From positions 32,668 to 96,667 of the forward strand of contig JANQMT010000143.1 of NCBI GenBank assembly GCA_028279945.1: a stretch of 64,000 nucleotides of DNA, in the 5' to 3' direction. Position numbers and translations under genes: made by a program. Of the stretch, positions 34,341 through 42,884 are shown in pieces; within the stretch, counting starts at the first letter, position 1, and the number at the start of each line of letters is the position of its first letter. The notes beneath the pieces were generated by a model. That model was not told the DNA's origin. It saw only the letters and a program-made list of their open reading frames with translations, and did not search any database. This DNA is from JAKSCF01 sp028279945 (GTDB lineage: Bacteria > Bacillota > Clostridia > Peptostreptococcales > JAAYPU01).

Positions 34341-36647
34341 TTGAAAAAATTGTTCATGTTCTTTTCAGTTCCAATGCTTGTCTTATTTTTTTTGTTTTCT
34401 TTTAATCTGAATATTTCCTATGGGAAATTTAAGGATGAAAAAATTACTGTTGTAATAGACGAGAATTATCCACCGTATTCTTTTTACAAGGGAGAAGGAG
34501 AGTTACAAGGGATATGCGTTGATTTATGGCATTTATATGAAGATAAAACCGGAATAGAAGTTGAACTGGTAAGCGAGAGTTGGAATGATGCACTAAATGC
34601 CATGAAAAACAGACAATATGATGTGATTGATACGCCTACATATTGCGAAGAGAGAGATCAATATTTGGATTTTTCCATGCCTTATGCAAGCGTCAATGTA
34701 CTGATTTTTTTTTATGATAATATTTCAGGTATAACCGATGTGAAATCTCTGGAGGGATTTACGGTTGGTGTTATTGAAGGTGCCCATATCATCCACGTAC
34801 TTGAAAAGAATGGGATAACAAATCTTAAGACCTTTAGAAACCCTGAAGAATTGATCTTAGCTGCAAAAGAACAAAAAATTGTTACTTTTGTTATGGAGGA
34901 AGCACCGGCATTCTATTATTTATATAAATATAATCTAAATGACCAATACAATTACACCAAGCCGCTTTTTAAAATGCAGTTGTTCAGAGCTGTTCAAAGT
35001 GGTGAAAAAAGGCTGCTTAAAAAGATCAATGATGGATTTGATTTAATCTCTCAAGAAGAAAATCAAGCCATTATGGAAAAATGGCACGGCATAAATTACA
35101 ATACCAAAGTCAATAAAAAGCTATTAAAGATCATTTTTTATTCTATGATTATAACGTGCACGGTTTTGATCTTTTTATTTGTGTGGAATCGGGCATTAAG
35201 CATTAAAGTCAAGAAAAAAACAAAAGAACTATCGGATACCATACAGGTTTTAAAAGAGAGCGAGGCCAAGAACAAAGCTCTAATCAAAGCTTTTCCCGAT
35301 ACCTTTGTTATACTCAATAATCAGCATAGCCTTTTAGATTATCATGTTCCGGACCATCAAGACAATTATGCTATCATCGACCTTAAACAGCGTCTTGAAA
35401 AAAGTGTGGATGATGAATTAGCAGATAAGTTTAAGTCTGGTATTAATGAGGCTTTTAAGAGCGGTGAGGTTGTCTCACTGGAATATAATTTCTTATATGA
35501 AAGAGAAAAAAGACATTACGAAGCAAGAATTGCACCTATTAATGATGATCGAATGATTATTGTTAATAGGGATATAACCGAAAGGAAAAAAGCAGAAGAA
35601 AGATTTTATTACGCAAGCATACATGACTCCTTAACAGGTGTGTATAACCGCTATTATTATGAGTCCGAAATAAAAAGAATTGAAGAAAATGGTGTGAATA
35701 CATTTTGTGCGGTAGTTGTCGACGTAGATGGTTTAAAATTGATTAATGATACCCTGGGACATTATATGGGTGATCTGTATCTTAAAAAGGTCAGTAAGCT
35801 GTTAATGAGAGCATTTCCGGACGATAGTATTATATGCAGAATAGGAGGAGATGAATTTTGTGTTATCCTGAAAGATAAACTGGAGAAAGAAATAGAATTA
35901 TATATAAAGATTTTTAAATATAAAGCAGGCACCGGTAATCAAGATAATGAACTGCCTATCAGTATTTCTTTAGGATATTCATATAGTGATGAAAAGAATA
36001 TAGATTGTAACGAAAGAATTAAAGAAGCAGATAATAGAATGTATAGAGAAAAACTTCATCGAAAACAAAGTACCCGAAGTGAGATTGTACAAGCCATGAA
36101 GCATATGTTTGAGGCGAGAGATTTTATTTCTGAAGGACATGCCACCAGGATGCAAGAATTAGTTGAGCAATTATCCAAAGCAGCGGGCATACCGGAAAGC
36201 GAAACAGCAGATATAAAGCTTTTGGCTCAGTTTCATGACATAGGAAAAGTGGGTATTCCGGATTATGTTTTATTTAAAACATCAGAACTAACAAAAGATG
36301 AATATGAACTCATGAAAAGGCATACGGAAATAGGCCATAGAATAGCAATATCGTCAGCAGATCTTCTGCCTATTGCCGAAGGGATTTTAAAGCATCATGA
36401 ACATTGGGATGGCTCAGGATATCCTTTTGGTTTAAAAAGAGAAGAAATTCCTTTAGAATGTCGAATACTCTCCATTGCAGATGCTTTTGATGCCATGACC
36501 AACGACAGACCTTATCGAAAAGCCATCGATCAAAAAGATGCTATATCAGAACTTAAAAGGTGTGCCGGCACTCAATTTGATCCGGTACTTGTTGAAAAAT
36601 TTATTCAAATTATAGAAAATGAGAGCATAAAAAAAGATTTTGCGTAA
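34341..36647 (+). CDS. membrane sensor with SBP_bac_3, PAS, GGDEF and HD-GYP domains
   Basis: 768 residues. Signal/anchor segment (1-27), an extracytoplasmic amino-acid-binding-type domain (35-250), a second membrane helix (262-283), a PAS-like region (300-415), a GGDEF diguanylate cyclase domain with an intact GGDEF, and an HD-GYP phosphodiesterase domain with HDIGKVGIPD and HHEHWDGSGYP. Both c-di-GMP synthesis and breakdown signatures look catalytic. It should turn binding of an external small molecule into a change of c-di-GMP. TTG start with GGGGTGG upstream. Confidence 0.92.
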   Translation: MKKLFMFFSVPMLVLFFLFSFNLNISYGKFKDEKITVVIDENYPPYSFYKGEGELQGICVDLWHLYEDKTGIEVELVSESWNDALNAMKNRQYDVIDTPTYCEERDQYLDFSMPYASVNVLIFFYDNISGITDVKSLEGFTVGVIEGAHIIHVLEKNGITNLKTFRNPEELILAAKEQKIVTFVMEEAPAFYYLYKYNLNDQYNYTKPLFKMQLFRAVQSGEKRLLKKINDGFDLISQEENQAIMEKWHGINYNTKVNKKLLKIIFYSMIITCTVLIFLFVWNRALSIKVKKKTKELSDTIQVLKESEAKNKALIKAFPDTFVILNNQHSLLDYHVPDHQDNYAIIDLKQRLEKSVDDELADKFKSGINEAFKSGEVVSLEYNFLYEREKRHYEARIAPINDDRMIIVNRDITERKKAEERFYYASIHDSLTGVYNRYYYESEIKRIEENGVNTFCAVVVDVDGLKLINDTLGHYMGDLYLKKVSKLLMRAFPDDSIICRIGGDEFCVILKDKLEKEIELYIKIFKYKAGTGNQDNELPISISLGYSYSDEKNIDCNERIKEADNRMYREKLHRKQSTRSEIVQAMKHMFEARDFISEGHATRMQELVEQLSKAAGIPESETADIKLLAQFHDIGKVGIPDYVLFKTSELTKDEYELMKRHTEIGHRIAISSADLLPIAEGILKHHEHWDGSGYPFGLKREEIPLECRILSIADAFDAMTNDRPYRKAIDQKDAISELKRCAGTQFDPVLVEKFIQIIENESIKKDFA

Positions 36648-36660
36648 TGCAAAACCTTTT
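36628..36660. terminator. shared terminator between convergent genes
   Basis: A hairpin (about 36632-36642 with 36648-36658, one mismatch) flanked by A and T runs fits in the 13-base gap between the sensor gene and rqcH and overlaps the end of the sensor gene. Confidence 0.6.
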
Positions 36661-38412
36661 TTAAAGACTTAGATTTTCCGGTTCTTTTGGATTAACATAG
36701 AGTGTATTGTAATAGTCATAAATAACCATACCAGGCTTAGCACCATTGGGTTTTTTCACATTTTTCACAAACGTATAATCGACAGGTACATTATCTGAAA
36801 GCTTACCTTTACTATAATAGGCAGCCAGACCGGCGGCTTCAAATAGAGTTTTTTCCGGAACCGTTTTACCTTGAGCTAAAATGATCACATGAGATCCGGG
36901 TATTTCCTTGGTATGCATCCAAATATCATTTTTAGAGGCTGTTTTTAGGGTCAAATCATCATTTTGATGATTATTTTTACCTACCATGATTAGAAAACCT
37001 TCTGACGAAGTATATTCGTAAGGTTTGGATTGTGATTTTTTAACTTTTATCTTTTTACTGTATCTTTTTCGAATATAACCCTCATCGATAAGCTCTTGTC
37101 TGATTTCTTCAATGTCATCGGAAGATGAGGCACTTTCGATATTTTGAAGGACTGATTCAAAATAAGTCGCTTCCTTATTGGTTTCTTTTAACTGATGGTT
37201 TTTTTCTTTTACAGCTGTTTTAGCTTTGTTATATTTTTTAAAATAGGCTTGAGCATTATCAGAAGGAGATTTTTGATCATCTAATGGAATCTCAATCCAT
37301 TCACCCGGTTGATAATAGTTTTCCAATCGTATGGTTTTTAGGCCGGGTTGTATACGATATATATTTGCATTAATGAGTTCTCCATAGAGTCTATACGCAT
37401 CCGAGGCTTCTGCTTGTATCAATTCATCCATAAGCTTTTGCTTCTTTTTGTAAAGCTTATCCAGTATGCCGTGAATATGTTTATCCAAATCAGAAGATTT
37501 CTGTTTTAGACGATTTTGCATATCACGACTACAATAAAAAGCTTGGATCACTTCACTGATACTATCTGAGTATTGTACATTGTAATATTTGTCAATCCAT
37601 GGTGTGCTGAAAGCATAAAAATCCACAATACCCCCCTGTTCATCTGTGAGGATGCACGGTTCATAGCTATTGGACGTAATAATGGTATTAAACTGAGAAA
37701 AGTAATCATATAGTTTTTCAATGTTTTCAAATGACAAAGCAGGAATAGGAAAATCTTCGTCAATACCTGCCAGCTCACAAATTTGTCTGGCTATAAAAGG
37801 ACTAAAACCTTGAATAGACTGATAAATAGATTTGATAGCAGGTCCGCTTGTTTCTTTGATTTTTTCAATAAAAGTTTGTTGATTGATGTGAGCCGGCGGT
37901 ACTTTGTCCTGACCTGGAGGCAGGACATACGTTTTCCCAGGTAATATTTGTCTGTACCGATTGACATCACTGGAAATCTTTTTAATACTGTCCAATATCT
38001 TATTGGAAGCAGCATCTAGCAAAATGATATTGCTATGTTTCCCCATGATTTCTACAATTAATTTTTTAGTAGAAGGGTCGCCTAACTCGTTAAATGTTTC
38101 AACATTGATTTGTATAATACGCTCAAAATCTATCTGAGATACAGAAGATATTTTACCGCCGCTTAGATGCTTTCGTAGAAACATGCAAAAGTTTGGGGGT
38201 GAAGTTGGATTGGATTTGGTTTCGGTAGTAATGTGAATTCTTGGATAATGGCTGCTGGAAGAAATTAATAATTTATATTTACTTGCATGGGATCGAATGT
38301 GGATAATAATTTCATCTTTTTCCGGCTGATATATTTTTTCTATTCTTCCATTGGATAACAATGTATTTAATTCCCATACAATATTCGATGTAACAATTCC
38401 GTCAAATGGCAT
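36661..38412 (-). CDS. rqcH: RqcH (NFACT/Rqc2 homologue), ribosome quality control
   Basis: 583 residues from the ATG at 38412 (AGGAG eight bases away). The N-terminal NFACT domain (MPFDGIVTSNIVWEL, RIEKIYQPEKDEIIIHIR) is followed by coiled coils and the C-terminal NFACT-R domain (KNNHQNDDLTLKTASKNDIWMH). In bacteria RqcH adds alanine tails to nascent chains on obstructed 50S subunits; homologues were earlier named fibronectin-binding proteins. Confidence 0.93.
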   Translation of the reverse strand: MPFDGIVTSNIVWELNTLLSNGRIEKIYQPEKDEIIIHIRSHASKYKLLISSSSHYPRIHITTETKSNPTSPPNFCMFLRKHLSGGKISSVSQIDFERIIQINVETFNELGDPSTKKLIVEIMGKHSNIILLDAASNKILDSIKKISSDVNRYRQILPGKTYVLPPGQDKVPPAHINQQTFIEKIKETSGPAIKSIYQSIQGFSPFIARQICELAGIDEDFPIPALSFENIEKLYDYFSQFNTIITSNSYEPCILTDEQGGIVDFYAFSTPWIDKYYNVQYSDSISEVIQAFYCSRDMQNRLKQKSSDLDKHIHGILDKLYKKKQKLMDELIQAEASDAYRLYGELINANIYRIQPGLKTIRLENYYQPGEWIEIPLDDQKSPSDNAQAYFKKYNKAKTAVKEKNHQLKETNKEATYFESVLQNIESASSSDDIEEIRQELIDEGYIRKRYSKKIKVKKSQSKPYEYTSSEGFLIMVGKNNHQNDDLTLKTASKNDIWMHTKEIPGSHVIILAQGKTVPEKTLFEAAGLAAYYSKGKLSDNVPVDYTFVKNVKKPNGAKPGMVIYDYYNTLYVNPKEPENLSL

Positions 38413-38647
38413 TTTATTCACTCCTACATTTTAATCTTTACTATTGTATCATTAAAAAAAAGATTGTGGAAATATTTTACCCTATTATATAATATATAGT
38501 GGAACTTTGTTTAGATTGAAATAAAAAGTATTTTGAAATGCAGAAATCTGCTAATTATTGGATAAAATATAACATTAGATATTTTCTAGACTAGGCTTTA
38601 TAACACAAAAAGGTTATAATATTTTTTAATGGAAAGGAGTCATTTTT

Positions 38648-39475
38648 ATGAAAAGTTTTGCTAAGATGCACGGTGCAGGAAATGACTTTATTATTGTAGA
38701 CAATAGACAAAATGATATCATAAATCCATCACAAATGGCTGTAAAAGTCTGTGATCGACACTTTGGCGTCGGTGCAGACGGTTTTATGCTTGTTGGGTTG
38801 TCAAAAATCAGTGACATTAAAATGGCTTTTTATAACTCAGACGGTAGTGAAGCGACCATGTGCGGCAATGGAATAAGATGCTTTGCAAAATTTGTTTATG
38901 ATGAAGGTATTGTAAAAAAAGAATCATTTCATGTGGAAACAGGAGATGGTATAAAACAAATTTCTATGGTTCAATCAGAAGAGACAGAGTCTATTGTGAA
39001 AGTTGATATGGGGAAATGGACATTTTCTGCACTTACTATCAACCAGAATAGTGAGGAAGTAATCAATAAAAAAATAGCTGTGGGTGATGACACAATAGAA
39101 ATATCTTGCGTTCACATGGGTGTACCTCATGGCGTCATATTTGTGGACGAAATTGATGAAAACAAAACCATTCGATATGGCCCCATTATTGAAAAGAATA
39201 GCAGTTTCCCTCAAGGCATCAATGTTAACTTTTCAAAAGTAATCAACCAACAAAGTATGCATGTAGATACGTGGGAAAGAGGAGCTGGAAAAACATTAGC
39301 TTGCGGAACGGGTGTCTGTTCATCTGTCATAGTTGCAAATCGTTTAGGTAAAGTAGATCAAGAAGTGGTTGTGAATGTAGCTGGAGGTCAGCTTAAAATA
39401 AATCTTATTAATGAAGATCAAATAACTATGGAAGGAAAAGCCGTTACAATTTGCAAAGGTATGTTATACCTATAG
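38648..39475 (+). CDS. dapF: diaminopimelate epimerase
   Basis: 275 residues. Both active-site cysteines are present, in MCGNGIRCF and ACGTGVCSS; MHGAGNDFI opens the protein. Converts LL- to meso-diaminopimelate for lysine and peptidoglycan. AAAGGAG precedes the ATG. The 226-base gap before it, shared with rqcH, is AT-rich with a TATAAT near 38615 but no clear partner box. Confidence 0.95.
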   Translation: MKSFAKMHGAGNDFIIVDNRQNDIINPSQMAVKVCDRHFGVGADGFMLVGLSKISDIKMAFYNSDGSEATMCGNGIRCFAKFVYDEGIVKKESFHVETGDGIKQISMVQSEETESIVKVDMGKWTFSALTINQNSEEVINKKIAVGDDTIEISCVHMGVPHGVIFVDEIDENKTIRYGPIIEKNSSFPQGINVNFSKVINQQSMHVDTWERGAGKTLACGTGVCSSVIVANRLGKVDQEVVVNVAGGQLKINLINEDQITMEGKAVTICKGMLYL

Positions 39476-39484
39476 GAGGATAAA

Positions 39485-40366
39485 ATGATAAAAAGTATGA
39501 CAGGTTTTGGCAGAAGTGAATATTGTGATGGGAAACGGAATATTATTGTGGAGATAAAATCCGTTAACCATCGATATAACGATATATCTATACGAATGCC
39601 AAAAAAGTATTCTTTTACGGAAGAAAAAATAAAGGCTGCTATCAAGAAGGTTGTTAAAAGAGGAAAAGTAGACGTTTCAATCATTATTGAAAACTTAAGT
39701 GACAGCGATTCAAGTGTTGAATTGAATACCGACCTTGCAAGACAGTATTATAACAGTCTTAATGTATTAAAAAACGAGTTTCAGCTCGATCAAGAGATTT
39801 CTGTTTCTTTATTAGCATCCATGCCGGATGTACTAAAACTGAAGCCTGATATTAATGATGAAGATGAGATTTTGAAAAACATACTGGTTCCGGTTGAGGA
39901 TGCGTCAAACAAGCTGAATACCATGAGAGGCATGGAAGGTAAAAAACTGGCTGAAGATATCAATTCGAGAAGTCAAAAAATTTCAGATCACGTTAAAGAA
40001 ATTGAAAAGAGAGCCCCTAATGTAGTAGTGGAATACAAAGAAAAGCTTCAAGAAAGAATCGGTGAATTATTGGGAGAGCATGCTGTTTTAGATGAAGAAA
40101 GACTTGCTTTGGAGACGGCTGTTTTTGCAGATAAATGCAGCATAGCAGAAGAATTGGTTCGATTGGACAGCCATATTCATCAGCTGGAAAAAAATGTTCA
40201 AAACAATGAACCCTCCGGTAGAAAATTAGATTTTTTAGTTCAAGAAATGAACCGGGAAATTAATACCATTGGTTCTAAGGCAAATGATTTAGAAATTACC
40301 AACTTTGTCGTTGACATAAAAAGTGAAATTGAAAAAATAAGAGAACAAATACAAAATATAGAATAA
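39485..40366 (+). CDS. yicC: YicC-family endoribonuclease
   Basis: 293 residues with the invariant N-terminal MIKSMTGFGR and the C-terminal QEMNREINTIGSKAND block. YicC proteins are now regarded as metal-dependent RNases. In Firmicutes the gene sits before remA and gmk, as here. GGAGG lies nine bases upstream. Confidence 0.92.
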   Translation: MIKSMTGFGRSEYCDGKRNIIVEIKSVNHRYNDISIRMPKKYSFTEEKIKAAIKKVVKRGKVDVSIIIENLSDSDSSVELNTDLARQYYNSLNVLKNEFQLDQEISVSLLASMPDVLKLKPDINDEDEILKNILVPVEDASNKLNTMRGMEGKKLAEDINSRSQKISDHVKEIEKRAPNVVVEYKEKLQERIGELLGEHAVLDEERLALETAVFADKCSIAEELVRLDSHIHQLEKNVQNNEPSGRKLDFLVQEMNREINTIGSKANDLEITNFVVDIKSEIEKIREQIQNIE

Positions 40367-40487
40367 AATTATGTTATTCATGATAAACTACAAAAAATAT
40401 TTTATGCAGCTTTATAAATAATTTGGGTAAATAAAATATTACTATTGAAAAAATGTGTGTAATACATTATTTTATATATAATAATAT

Positions 40488-40508
40488 TTTTACCGAAGGG
40501 TGGTAAAA
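40488..40508 (+). promoter_or_regulatory. hairpin across the remA ribosome-binding site
   Basis: TTTTACC (40488-40494) pairs with GGTAAAA (40502-40508); the loop and right arm contain AAGGGTGG, the only ribosome site for remA. The hairpin could hold back translation. Confidence 0.5.
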
Positions 40509-40512
40509 TAAA

Positions 40513-40761
40513 ATGGGTGTAAAACTCGCTAACATAGGATTTGGAAATATAGTATCGGCTAATCGAGTAATAGCCATTGTTAGCCCGGAATCGGCTCCTA
40601 TAAAAAGAATGATCCAAGAAGCCAGAGATCGAGGACTTTTAATTGATGCAACTTATGGAAGACGTACCAGAGCAGTTATAGTTGCTGACAGTGAGCATAT
40701 TATTCTATCTGCTATGCAGCCTGAAACGGTTGCTAACAGACTTACGGACCGGAGCGAGTAG
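40513..40761 (+). CDS. remA: RemA-type DNA-binding regulator (DUF370)
   Basis: 82 residues matching RemA from end to end (GFGNIVSANRVIAIVSPESAPIKR, DATYGRRTRAVIV). In Bacillus it activates biofilm-matrix and osmoprotection genes by wrapping DNA. The position between yicC and gmk is conserved. Confidence 0.94.
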   Translation: MGVKLANIGFGNIVSANRVIAIVSPESAPIKRMIQEARDRGLLIDATYGRRTRAVIVADSEHIILSAMQPETVANRLTDRSE

Positions 40762-40780
40762 CTTTTGAGAGGAGAAATTA

Positions 40781-41407
40781 ATGGATAAAGGATTGTTGAT
40801 AGTCATTTCCGGACCATCAGGAGCAGGTAAAGGCACCATATGCAGAGAACTGATTAAAGTGTCTGATATTGAGATGTCAGTTTCAGAAACAACTAGAGCG
40901 CCCAGAAAAGGTGAAGTACATGGTAAAAATTATTTCTTTGTAAAAAAAGAAAATTTTTTAAAAAAAGTGAAACAAGAGGGTTATCTGGAATATGCTGAAG
41001 TGTACGGAAATTATTATGGCACTCCAAAAGAATTCATTATGAATAAAATAGAAAATGGGAGAAGTGTCATTTTAGAAATAGACTTTCAAGGTGCTTTACA
41101 AGTAAAAGAAAAATATACCGAGGCAATATTCATTTTTATATTGCCGCCTTCAATGAAGGAACTAAAAAAGAGAATTGTTAACAGAGGATCTGAAACAGAA
41201 GAATCTTTTAATAAAAGATTTGGAAATGCATTAGAAGAAATATCCTATATTGACAAATACGATTATTGTGTGGTGAATGATAAGGTAGATGTTGCAGTTA
41301 AGAAAGTAAAAACAATCATTGAAGCTGAACATTACAGAGTAACAAAAGAAATTTACAATCAAATCGAAAAGTACAAGGAGGAAATTAAATGCTCTACCCC
41401 TCAATAA
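40781..41407 (+). CDS. gmk: guanylate kinase
   Basis: 208 residues. P-loop SGPSGAGKGTI and the GMP-binding TTRAPRKGEVHGKNYFFV are clear. GAGAGGAG precedes the ATG. The 3' end overlaps rpoZ by 19 bases. Confidence 0.96.
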   Translation: MDKGLLIVISGPSGAGKGTICRELIKVSDIEMSVSETTRAPRKGEVHGKNYFFVKKENFLKKVKQEGYLEYAEVYGNYYGTPKEFIMNKIENGRSVILEIDFQGALQVKEKYTEAIFIFILPPSMKELKKRIVNRGSETEESFNKRFGNALEEISYIDKYDYCVVNDKVDVAVKKVKTIIEAEHYRVTKEIYNQIEKYKEEIKCSTPQ

Positions 41408-41601
41408 ATAAATTATCAGAAAAAGTAGATAGTAAATACTCATTAGTCATCATGACAGCAAAGCGCGCTAGACAAATTATCGACGGGCAGCCAAAGCTCA
41501 CAGATACAGATAAAGAAAAACCTGTTTCTATTGCGACAGATGAGATAGCAGAAGGTCTTATAGATTATTCAAGAGAAGACAGATACGATATCGGTGTATA
41601 A
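41389..41601 (+). CDS. rpoZ: RNA polymerase omega subunit
   Basis: 70 residues. MLYPSINKLSEKVDSKYSLVIMTAKRARQI is the conserved N-terminal half. AAGGAGG lies inside gmk. Two bases separate it from coaBC. Confidence 0.93.
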   Translation: MLYPSINKLSEKVDSKYSLVIMTAKRARQIIDGQPKLTDTDKEKPVSIATDEIAEGLIDYSREDRYDIGV

Positions 41602-41603
41602 AG

Positions 41604-42797
41604 ATGAAAAAACATTTGATTATTGGAGTTACAGGAGGCATTGCTTCATATAAAGCTTTAGATGTGGTAAGCAGATTTAAGAAAAACGGGTTTGATATCA
41701 GTGTCGTGATGACAAAGAATGCGTGTGAGTTTGTTACACCTCTTTCTTTTCAAACCATTTCTCAAAATCGAGTGATTACGGACATGTTTGAAGAACCTAA
41801 GACTTGGGAAGTGGAACATATTGAGTTGACTAAAAAAGCAGATGCTTTTCTTATCGTTCCTGCCACTGCAAATTTTATAGGAAAAGTAGCTTCAGGAATC
41901 GCAGATGATATGTTAACAACCACTGTCATGGCATCCAAGACGCCTATTATTTGTGTTCCTTCTATGAATACAAATATGTATGAAAACCCAATTTTTCAAC
42001 AAAATGTTACTAAATTAAGGGATTTAGGATATTATTTTATGGATCCGGACAGCGGTTTGCTTGCTTGTGGCGATGTTGGAAAAGGAAAATTACCGGATCC
42101 ACAAGAGATTGTGGATCAGACAATAGCCATACTGGACAAGGTGCAGACAAAAAAAGATTATATAGGAAAAAAAGTACTGGTTACAGCCGGGCCTACTATT
42201 GAGGCTATTGACCCGGTCAGATACATAACCAATCATTCATCGGGTAAAATGGGATTTGCTCTGGCCCAAGAGGCATCACAAAGAGGTGCGGAAGTGGTTT
42301 TGATAGCCGGACCTGTTAATTTAGAGTGTTCTGAAGATATAAAACGGGTCAATGTATTAAGCACTCGCGACATGTATGATTCTGTTCATCAATATTTTGA
42401 ATGGGCAGATGTGGTTATAAAGGCTGCGGCCCCTTCCGATTATAGGCCTGAAACTGCACTGGGACAAAAATTAAAGAAAAATAATGAGCAGGTGAGCATA
42501 CACCTGACTCAAAATCCAGATATATTAAAATCTTTAGGAGAGAAAAAAGGCAATAAAATATTAGTTGGATTTGCTGCCGAGACCGATAATTTACTGGAGT
42601 ATGCCCAAGATAAAATTGAAAAAAAGAACTTGGACTTTATTGTTGCTAATAATGTAAAAGATGAAGGTGCGGGTTTTAAATCAGATACGAATATCGTTAT
42701 CATAATCGATCATCAAGGTGAAATGATTCAATATGAGAAAAAAACCAAACCAGAGGTGTCCGGTATTATATTAGATAAAGTTAAACAATATATGTAA
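41604..42797 (+). CDS. coaBC: bifunctional phosphopantothenoylcysteine decarboxylase/synthetase
   Basis: 397 residues. CoaC flavoprotein half with GVTGGIASYK, the active-site HI at VEHIELTKKAD and PSMNTNMYENP; CoaB half from about residue 185 with VTAGPTIEAIDPVRYITNHSSGKMG. Two consecutive steps of coenzyme A synthesis. Confidence 0.95.
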   Translation: MKKHLIIGVTGGIASYKALDVVSRFKKNGFDISVVMTKNACEFVTPLSFQTISQNRVITDMFEEPKTWEVEHIELTKKADAFLIVPATANFIGKVASGIADDMLTTTVMASKTPIICVPSMNTNMYENPIFQQNVTKLRDLGYYFMDPDSGLLACGDVGKGKLPDPQEIVDQTIAILDKVQTKKDYIGKKVLVTAGPTIEAIDPVRYITNHSSGKMGFALAQEASQRGAEVVLIAGPVNLECSEDIKRVNVLSTRDMYDSVHQYFEWADVVIKAAAPSDYRPETALGQKLKKNNEQVSIHLTQNPDILKSLGEKKGNKILVGFAAETDNLLEYAQDKIEKKNLDFIVANNVKDEGAGFKSDTNIVIIIDHQGEMIQYEKKTKPEVSGIILDKVKQYM

Positions 42798-42820
42798 TCA
42801 TGCGTTTTTAATAAAGTATT

Positions 42821-42850
42821 AAGAGTAGTAATTGTTCTACTCTTTTTTTT
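42821..42850 (+). terminator. terminator after coaBC
   Basis: 8-bp stem (42821-42828 with 42837-42844), 8-nt loop, eight Ts. Confidence 0.85.
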
Positions 42851-42884
42851 CAATAATTATTAATTTCTATGGTGGGTGAATGTG

